From assembly GCA_035934555.1 (NCBI GenBank), contig DASYXT010000002.1, forward strand, positions 124,001 to 188,000: a stretch of 64,000 nucleotides of DNA, written 5' to 3'. A model generated the notes under the pieces. The model made no database searches, had not been told where the DNA came from, and saw nothing but the letters and a program-made list of their open reading frames with translations. Shown here piece after piece: positions 59,118-64,000 of this stretch. The translations under genes and the position numbers were made by a program. The DNA is from DASYXT01 sp035934555. GTDB taxonomy: Bacteria > Verrucomicrobiota > Verrucomicrobiia > Limisphaerales > UBA8199. The first letter of the stretch is position 1, and the number at the start of each line of letters is the position of its first letter.

Positions 59118-59675
59118 TTAGCCCTCGTCTGGCTTTGGTGCAGAACCTTCCTGATTCGGACATTGAGCGGCTCGCTCTTGAGCTTGATCGCCGGGCCTCG
59201 GAGTACCGGGCGTTTGTCCAGTGCCGCCATGCGCATCGAGTTCGTCCCGGTCCGCCAGTCGCGCTAGTTCCTCGGCGCTGAGCTGCTTCGCTGCCGGTTG
59301 CTTCGTCCATTTGTCGAGTGGGAAGTGGATGCGCAATTCAATGTACGTCCAGCTAACTTGATCCCCTGTCTCACACCTCTCCAGGAACTCCTCCAGATAT
59401 CTCACGCACTTCCCCTTCTCGCCGGTCGTCTTGGCCTCGATGCTCGCCACGTAACCGCCCTCGCCCGTCAGCAAATAGTCCACCGACTGCCCCACCGCAG
59501 CAGCAACTTTTCTCAGCGTATCTGGACCTGGCTGGTTCTCCCCAGTCTCCCAGTTCCCCACTGCCCCTTTCGTTTTCCCAACGATCTCCGCTAGCCGCTC
59601 CTGACTGATTCCAGCCCGCTTTCTTGCGGCTTTGAGCCGGATTGAGAAACCCTGAGAATTATTTTGTTTTTCCAC
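59118..59675 (-). CDS. Xre-family phage repressor (CI-like)
   Basis: 185 residues from GTG 59675. The N-terminal Xre helix-turn-helix (about 10-65) reads RLKAARKRAGISQERLAEIV, then KGAVGNWETGENQPGPDTLR and VAAAVGQSVDYLL. The C-terminal part is charged and rich in proline and glutamine, without a LexA-type peptidase domain, so RecA-driven self-cleavage is not expected. It is divergent from the Ner/Cro-like gene, with a palindromic operator between. The extension to 59813 would overlap that operator and the divergent gene and is rejected. Confidence 0.82.
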   Translation of the reverse strand: MEKQNNSQGFSIRLKAARKRAGISQERLAEIVGKTKGAVGNWETGENQPGPDTLRKVAAAVGQSVDYLLTGEGGYVASIEAKTTGEKGKCVRYLEEFLERCETGDQVSWTYIELRIHFPLDKWTKQPAAKQLSAEELARLADRDELDAHGGTGQTPGTPRPGDQAQERAAQCPNQEGSAPKPDEG

Positions 59676-59740
59676 TTGACGGCTCTGAGATTTTCTGAGA
59701 AATTCTTTCTCAGTTATACATCTTATGTCCGCGAATGCAA
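59652..59740. promoter_or_regulatory. repressor/early operator-promoter region
   Basis: A 19-bp perfect palindrome CTGAGAAA-TTC-TTTCTCAG spans 59695-59713. Extra CTGAGA half-sites lie at 59652 and 59685; the latter is exactly 10 bp from the palindrome half at 59695. A leftward promoter is visible: -35 TTGCAT (59740-59735), 16 bp, -10 TATAAC (59718-59713), abutting the palindrome. A rightward -35-like TTGACG lies at 59676-59681, with only a weak -10. This layout fits an autoregulated lysogeny switch. Confidence 0.7.
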
Positions 59741-59925
59741 GAATAAAGTTCCAGCACATCAAGGCTGGCTTGGTCGCTCGCGGCACCAATTTGGCCCGCT
59801 GGGCGCGTTCCAACGGTTACTCCACAACCACCGTCTGGCAAGCGGCCCACGGGTCAAGAGCCGGACGGCCGTCGCCGCCTGGTCCAAGGCCTCTCCCTCA
59901 CACCTTTTGCCCGCGAAGAGTATGA
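59725..59925 (+). CDS. Ner/Cro-like short DNA-binding protein, C-terminus probably altered
   Basis: 66 residues. The first 45 read like a Ner/Nlp or Cro helix-turn-helix: KFQHIKAGLVARGTNLARWA, then SNGYSTTTVWQAAHGSRAG. The last 20 residues are proline- and arginine-rich and lie on top of the truncated adenine methylase in another frame, so the natural C-terminus was probably lost in the same deletion. Position and divergence from the repressor fit the first early regulator. Confidence 0.6.
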   Translation: MSANARIKFQHIKAGLVARGTNLARWARSNGYSTTTVWQAAHGSRAGRPSPPGPRPLPHTFCPRRV

Positions 59926-60478
59926 GGAGTCTTTCTCCCCTGCCGATGACCCTATTGAACGCGCTCGCTGCCTGGTCGCGCGCAGCTTCTTTGGGTTCGC
60001 CAGCCACAGCCACAACATAAACAACGTAACCAACGGGTTCCGGACCTCGCGCGCCAAGGATCAAAAACGCATCAAGAGCTACGCATCTGAGTGGCTCTCG
60101 GTACCGGAAAACCTGCTCAACGTCGCTGAACGCTTAATGGGTGTCACCATCGAGCACATGCCGGCGACCGAGTGCCTCGCCAAGTACGACGGTCCGGACA
60201 CTCTCTTCTACGTTGACCCGCCTTACGTCCGCAGCACCCGCGACGATCGGTCCAAAGGATACGCCCACGAAATGTCCGACATGGACCACCGGCGCCTTGC
60301 CTGGCTCCTCCACCGCCTTAAGGGCAGGGTAGTCCTCTCAGGCTATCCCTGCCGCCTTTACGACGAGCTCTATGGGGATTGGTCGCGGCACGAAAAGGAG
60401 ACCCAAGCCAATGGTCGCACCGGCGGCGTGCCCCGTACCGAAGTTCTCTGGCTCAATTTCAACCCTTCAAACCCATGA
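59855..60478 (+). pseudogene. 5'-truncated D12-class DNA adenine methylase
   Basis: The frame shared by ATG 60137 is open from about 59855 and reads as the central and C-terminal parts of a D12-type (Dam-like) methylase: LSLTPFAREEYEE, DDPIERARCLVARSFFGFAS, then LFYVDPPYVRSTRDDRS with the DPPY motif intact, and GRVVLSGYPCRLYDELYGDW. The N-terminal part with the expected PYFGGK and EPFAGSG SAM-binding motifs is missing; the Ner-like gene stands in its place. A shorter product from 60137 (113 residues) could still be made but should not be active. It ends in an ATGA overlap with the next gene. Confidence 0.72.
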
Positions 60479-60876
60479 ACCCCAACTCCAAACGCCACCG
60501 CCGCGCACTGCTTCACCAGCGCCGCCGACTCCGCCGCCGCTTCGGCCTTATCGCCGACCTCTACATTGCCGAGCTCAAACACCAATTCCGCGACTATCCC
60601 CAGCCAGTCGAGGACACGCGTTATGTCTCCGCCGTCCGAAACTTCCGCCGGTTCTTCCCCTGGATTCCGCTCCTGTACCAGCGCCTCCACTACTGGGACG
60701 CCCATCGCCACCTCTGGGGCGGCACCCTGACCGGCTGTGCCTGGCACGTCGCCGGCGAGGTCTACAGCCAACGCGGCCTGGTCCTCATGGGCTTCAACGA
60801 AAACCGCCAGCAATGCTTCTTGCGCGCCGGCCTGATCGCCCTCTGCAAAGTCCTCATCAACTATCGCCTCCCATGA
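60475..60876 (+). CDS. phage early protein, unknown
   Basis: 133 residues, MNPNSKRHRRALLHQRRRLR, very basic at the start, then LIADLYIAELKHQFRDYP, FFPWIPLLYQRLHYWDAHRH and GLVLMGFNENRQQCF. No family recognised. ATG overlaps the methylase stop (ATGA) and its own stop overlaps the next start (ATGA), showing a coupled early operon. Confidence 0.6.
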   Translation: MNPNSKRHRRALLHQRRRLRRRFGLIADLYIAELKHQFRDYPQPVEDTRYVSAVRNFRRFFPWIPLLYQRLHYWDAHRHLWGGTLTGCAWHVAGEVYSQRGLVLMGFNENRQQCFLRAGLIALCKVLINYRLP

Positions 60877-61082
60877 ACCAAAACCAACCAATCAAAATCA
60901 AGGACCTGCCCGACCCAAGGCCCGAGTACTTCTGCGGCCCCCATGCCGGCGGGGTCGTCGTTCAGTATAGTACTTTTCACACCTCCAAACCCTCGCTTTG
61001 CACCCGCGCAATGCGCGTGTCTTGGGTCTCCAACCGCCCGTCAGGTCTCAGCCTGCAAGCCTGGGCCTTTTCCGCGAGCTGA
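60873..61082 (+). CDS. small phage early protein, unknown
   Basis: 69 residues from ATG 60873, which overlaps the preceding stop as ATGA: MNQNQPIKIKDLPDPRPEYF, then CGPHAGGVVVQYSTFHTS. The C-terminal third is less protein-like and lies next to the methylase start. No family recognised. Coupling is the main support. Confidence 0.45.
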   Translation: MNQNQPIKIKDLPDPRPEYFCGPHAGGVVVQYSTFHTSKPSLCTRAMRVSWVSNRPSGLSLQAWAFSAS

Positions 61083-61093
61083 ATCTGCCTCCC

Positions 61094-62389
61094 GTGAAAC
61101 CCCTTAACATCGTTGACCTCTTTTGCGGCGCCGGCGGCACATCCACCGGCATTCTCAAAGCCGCCGACCGCCTCGGCCGTCCGGTTGCCCTTACAGCCGT
61201 CAACCATTGGCCCACGGCGATCAACACCCACACCCTCAATCATCCGCGCGTTAAACACCTTTGCGAGTCTGTCGAAAACCTCCATCCGCTCGACCTGGCC
61301 CCGGCCGGGCTCGATCTCCTGGCCGCCTCTTGTGAATGCCGCTACCACTCGAACGCCCGCGGAGGTGGCCCGTGCAATGAGCAGTCCCGCGCCCAGGCCT
61401 GGCAGTTGGTCCGCTGGGCCACCGACGTCAGGGTCAACAACATCCTGATGGAAAACGTCCGGGAATTCCTCAACTGGGGCCCGCTGCTGACCCGCTCCAT
61501 CGTCTATAAAGGTCGCCGGTACCGTAAAGGCCGGCCTGACCCCAGGAAGCGCGGCCAGACCTTCACCGCTTGGGTCAATGCCCTCACCCAGCTTGGCTAT
61601 CTGGTCGAGTGGCGCCTTCAGAACGCGGCCGATTATGGCGACGCTACCGCGCGCATCCGCTTGATCCTTCAGGCCCGCCTCAATAGGCCCGTCGCCTGGC
61701 CCGACCCCACCCACGGCCCCGGCCGCCCTCTCCCGTGGCACCCCGCTGCCGACCACATCGACCTCTCGATTATTGGCAAGAGCCTCTTCGGCAAAGACGG
61801 CAAGCCCCGCCTTTGTCGCAACACCGTCGAGCGCATCATCGCCGGCCTTGAAAAGTTTGGCGGCTCAAATGCCCGCGCCTTCATCGTCATGCTGAAAGGG
61901 ACCAGCCGCGGCCACCTCAGAAGCTCCGCCAAATCCATAGACGCTCCGCTCCCTACCGTTCAGGCGGCCGGTCAGCACCTGATGCTCTGCCAGCCGTTCA
62001 TTTACCACATTACCCACCGCGGCCGGCATGCCTCCCGATGTCATTCCCTGCAGAAGCCCTTGCCCACGATTACCACCGCACACCGCGGCGAAATGGCTCT
62101 GGTTCAACCTCTGGTGTTGAAGTATTACCGCACCGGGCGTTGCAAGCCGCTGGATCTCCCGCTTGACAGCGTCACCACAAAAGCCCGCTTCAGGCTCATC
62201 CAGTGCGGCAATACCACTCTGGGCCTGGACATCTTCACGCGCATGCTCCTGCCCGCCGAGCTCGCCGCCTGCCACTCCTTTCCCCCTCAATACGAGTTCA
62301 CCGGCAACCTGGCTGATAAGATTTGCCAGATCGGCAATTCCGTCCCGGTCGAACTCGCCGCCGCCCACGCCGCCGCCATCCTTTCATGA
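61094..62389 (+). CDS. C5 cytosine DNA methyltransferase, phage-type
   Basis: 431 residues from GTG 61094. Motif I is VDLFCGAGGTS. Motif IV, usually PPCQ or SPEC, reads AASCECRYHSNARGG: the catalytic cysteine is probably C82, with the usual proline replaced by C80. Motif VI is LMENVREF, motif VIII RLQNAADYGDATARIRLIL and motif X GNSVPVELAAAHA. Target recognition lies in the long segment between, with two KPLPTITT/APLPTVQA-type repeats. Such enzymes protect phage DNA from host restriction. No partner endonuclease is seen. It overlaps the next gene by 4 nt. Confidence 0.88.
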   Translation: MKPLNIVDLFCGAGGTSTGILKAADRLGRPVALTAVNHWPTAINTHTLNHPRVKHLCESVENLHPLDLAPAGLDLLAASCECRYHSNARGGGPCNEQSRAQAWQLVRWATDVRVNNILMENVREFLNWGPLLTRSIVYKGRRYRKGRPDPRKRGQTFTAWVNALTQLGYLVEWRLQNAADYGDATARIRLILQARLNRPVAWPDPTHGPGRPLPWHPAADHIDLSIIGKSLFGKDGKPRLCRNTVERIIAGLEKFGGSNARAFIVMLKGTSRGHLRSSAKSIDAPLPTVQAAGQHLMLCQPFIYHITHRGRHASRCHSLQKPLPTITTAHRGEMALVQPLVLKYYRTGRCKPLDLPLDSVTTKARFRLIQCGNTTLGLDIFTRMLLPAELAACHSFPPQYEFTGNLADKICQIGNSVPVELAAAHAAAILS

Positions 62390-62802
62390 CCTACCTTTGC
62401 TTCCAACTCTACCGCGACTTCCACCACGAAGGTTGGAATGAATACGACCTCGAAAAACTCCCCCGCAACGAGCTCCGCTTCCTCTGTTACCTCATGGGCA
62501 TTGCTCACAGCGGCACTAAAGCCGACCTGATTGTCCGCCTCCTCACGCTCCGCCTGGTCCGCAAAGATCTCAGCAAATTCGGCAGCGACCACGACGCCCT
62601 GCTCGCCGTCGTCGCCGAGTTTAAACGCTCCCGCCTTCGCTGGATGTGCCAGCAAGCCAACCTCTGGAAATCCGGCAATAAAATCCAGCTCGCCTCCGTC
62701 CTGTTGAGCTGGCGCAACCGTTGCCGCCAACAGGGCCTCAAATTCCTCGAAGAATGGCGCGCCGCCGCCTCCAAAGCCCAGCAGCTCGCACTCAAACTTT
62801 AA
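62386..62802 (+). CDS. SAP-domain phage protein
   Basis: 138 residues from ATG 62386 (ATGA overlap with the methylase stop). Residues about 20-55 form a SAP-like helix-turn-helix: LEKLPRNELRFLCYLMGIAH, then SGTKADLIVRLLTLRL. SAP domains bind AT-rich DNA. The C-terminal part is helical and basic (RWMCQQANLWKSGNKIQLAS). It probably binds DNA with, or near, the methylase; no enzyme motif is visible. Confidence 0.68.
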   Translation: MTYLCFQLYRDFHHEGWNEYDLEKLPRNELRFLCYLMGIAHSGTKADLIVRLLTLRLVRKDLSKFGSDHDALLAVVAEFKRSRLRWMCQQANLWKSGNKIQLASVLLSWRNRCRQQGLKFLEEWRAAASKAQQLALKL

Positions 62803-62810
62803 ACCAATTT

Positions 62811-62830
62811 CCCGCGCCTGAAGGCGCGGG
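62811..62830 (+). terminator. GC-rich hairpin after the SAP gene
   Basis: CCCGCGCC-TGAA-GGCGCGGG, an 8-bp perfect stem with a tetraloop, nine bases after the stop codon. An A-rich, not T-rich, stretch follows, so termination may be weak. Confidence 0.55.
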
Positions 62831-62862
62831 GAGTCAGAAAACAAACAAACAAAAAGGTAAGA

Positions 62863-64000
62863 ATGAAACAAATCATAACACTAACCCTCCTCCTGGCCGG
62901 CGCGGCCGTCCTGGCCCAGGCACCCCTCCTCCTGACCAGGTCCCGAGCTACCAGCTCCTATCCAACCCAAGCCTCCCACCGCTGCCCTATAATCCATGCC
63001 CCTGGTTGGAGACCTATACCAATCCCGCCGATGGCACGATATGGGTCGAGAACATCAGCCCTCAGGCCCAACTCCTCAACGCCGCTGCGACCGCAGCAGG
63101 CGTGCAGCCGATGGATGCTAGTGGCCCGCCTTCTCCCGGCCCCGGCGACACCAACGCCCCGCCGCCGTCTTGGCATCCCTGCTACTACTTCCGCGGCCTC
63201 TCCGCTCCCGGCTGGGCAGGTGAAGCCGACACCAATGCGCCGCTGCTCTGGTGGTCCACGCGCCCCTATTCCCCCAACTCACACTATGGCTGGGACTGGC
63301 AATCGGGCACGCCGATCCTGGATGGTGAAATCATTTGGTCACTCTGGCCAAACCAAGCGATGAAGTACACTACCAACTGGCCCTACGGCGTCTTCACCGT
63401 CGTGGCCACCAACGGCTCCGGCGTTTGGACCACCAACAGCCGAACCCTCTACATGCACGCCGGGCGCAACGCCAAACGCGACATCCTCTATTGGAGTCCT
63501 ACCCTGGGCCTCACCAACTACGAGCTCTTCAACGCCCAGGCCACCAATTATGAGGTTCCCAGCATTTATTCTCACCAGAGCACCATCAGCAACCACGTTT
63601 TTGTTGACTTCACCGTTGACCAGCCACTGACATTCACCAACATCCCGGCTCCCCCGGCTCCCGGTGACCCTGGCTGGCCTACCAACATCATTGTCATCAA
63701 CCCCAACCCTTCGACCAATGGCGTAATCAACAATCCGCCGTATTATCCTCCCGACCTCTGGAATCCTCCCTTTATCGTGCCGCCAGTCTATGACATCCCG
63801 CCGCCGGAAACGGCCATGGAACGGTGGTACGAGGCCCTTAGCAGATGGATCAATAACGGCTGCACGGGGCCTTTCCCTCCTCCTCCAATCAGTATGCACG
63901 GCGAGGGCGCCAATCCGCGCATCAGCGCGCCTTGCGGCATCCCCGGCACTAATTACACCTTGCTCGTCTCCCAGACGGTAGGCTCAGGCGCCCATTGGTT
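62863..64000 (+). pseudogene. secreted proline-rich protein, frame interrupted after the signal peptide; continues beyond window
   Basis: ATG 62863, with AAGG seven bases upstream, starts a clear signal peptide (MKQIITLTLLLAGAAVLAQA). The frame then becomes unlike protein. A different frame (codons in phase with 62943) is open from upstream of the junction to the window end and reads like a secreted protein: PPDQVPSYQLLSNPSLPPLP, WLETYTNPADGTIWVENISP, YYFRGLSAPGWAGEADTN and WPYGVFTVVATNGSGVWTTN. One extra C in the run at 62923-62926 would join both. So there is a one-base deletion, either real (pseudogene or phase variant) or a sequence error. No family recognised. Confidence 0.7.

Larger units (their letters stand above)
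34561..62802. mobile_element. prophage with Mu-type head genes and siphovirus-type tail (D3112/B3-like); right end not seen
   Basis: The leftward late operon (58.8 to 34.6 kb) contains DUF3486 small terminase, large terminase, DUF935 portal, gpI-like protease/scaffold, DUF2190 cement protein, capsid, gp36-, gpF- and gpG-like proteins, tail tube, frameshifted tail chaperone, tape measure, DUF2163-type protein, NlpC/P60 and tip protein. A repressor region at 59.7 kb divides it from rightward early genes. No transposase, integrase or clear endolysin is present. The left limit is taken as the end of the tip gene; the right limit is given only as the last gene with phage character. Confidence 0.85.

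Noticed and set aside
34561..62802. Gene transfer agent instead of a prophage
   Set aside because: The tail genes resemble GTA genes, but a Mu-type packaging set, repressor-operator switch, methylases and early operon point to a true phage.
63335..63899. Frames listed on both strands near the right edge
   Set aside because: They are shadows of the secreted-protein body, which runs in a third frame open to the window end.

Overview
The window looks like a chromosome segment of a Verrucomicrobiota bacterium, probably a Pedosphaera/Limisphaerales-type lineage. The pointers are pseudopilin-type proteins with an almost invariant FTLIELLVVIAIIAILAAM start and a C-terminal H-X9-DG box, very large secreted LamG/Ig/Big-2 proteins, a secreted GH2 enzyme fused to autotransporter-type strand repeats, a GtaA-type glutaminase-family protein, and DUF1080 and SIMPL proteins. 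GC content is high and many genes lack Shine-Dalgarno sequences. The assignment rests on recognised protein style, not on a database search.

Region 1 (1-34.1 kb) is host. It opens with tRNA-Val(CAC) and a translationally coupled operon: a beta-propeller sensor histidine kinase, a LuxR-type response regulator and a secreted GH2 glycosidase. A RelE/ParE toxin-antitoxin pair, a TylF-type methyltransferase, a pseudopilin and a TPM-domain protein follow. From 10 to 30 kb lies a cluster for extracellular proteins: a LamG/propeller giant with its own pseudopilin, a GtaA-like protein, a four-LamG giant, an SGNH-TPR membrane protein and a 1500-residue PATR-GH2-PA14 protein. Four near-identical 20-bp inverted-repeat sites (TGTGGC-N8-GCCACA), all oriented the same way relative to the downstream gene, precede four of these transcription units and suggest one regulon. 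A SIMPL protein, tRNA-Ser(CGA), a YCII-DUF1080 protein, a decayed DUF1648 remnant, a DUF1801 protein and a DUF4256 protein lead up to the prophage.

Region 2 (34.56 kb to at least 62.8 kb) is a prophage. Its late genes run leftward as one tightly overlapping operon. Mu-type packaging and head genes (DUF3486 small terminase, large terminase, DUF935 portal, gpI-like protease with a nested scaffold start, DUF2190 cement protein, capsid, gp36-like, gpF-like, gpG-like) join a long non-contractile tail module (tube, tail assembly chaperone, tape measure, DUF2163-type protein, NlpC/P60, tip protein). This resembles the D3112/B3 type of Mu-headed siphophage. A Xre repressor (leftward) and a short Ner/Cro-like gene (rightward) flank a palindromic operator at 59.7 kb. 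Rightward early genes include a truncated D12 adenine methylase, a C5 cytosine methylase and a SAP-domain protein. No transposase, integrase or recognisable endolysin lies in the window, so the right part of the phage probably continues past 64 kb.

The most unusual signals are: (1) a virion-cluster gene whose N-terminus imitates a type IV pseudopilin; (2) export-type segments followed by a PPG-[IT]-R-x-[VL]-PG motif in tail-cluster proteins; (3) a textbook -1 frameshift site with stem-loop in the tail chaperone gene; (4) the 20-bp operator regulon; (5) a jelly-roll-like module shared by three different secreted proteins; and (6) a frameshifted secreted protein at the right edge.
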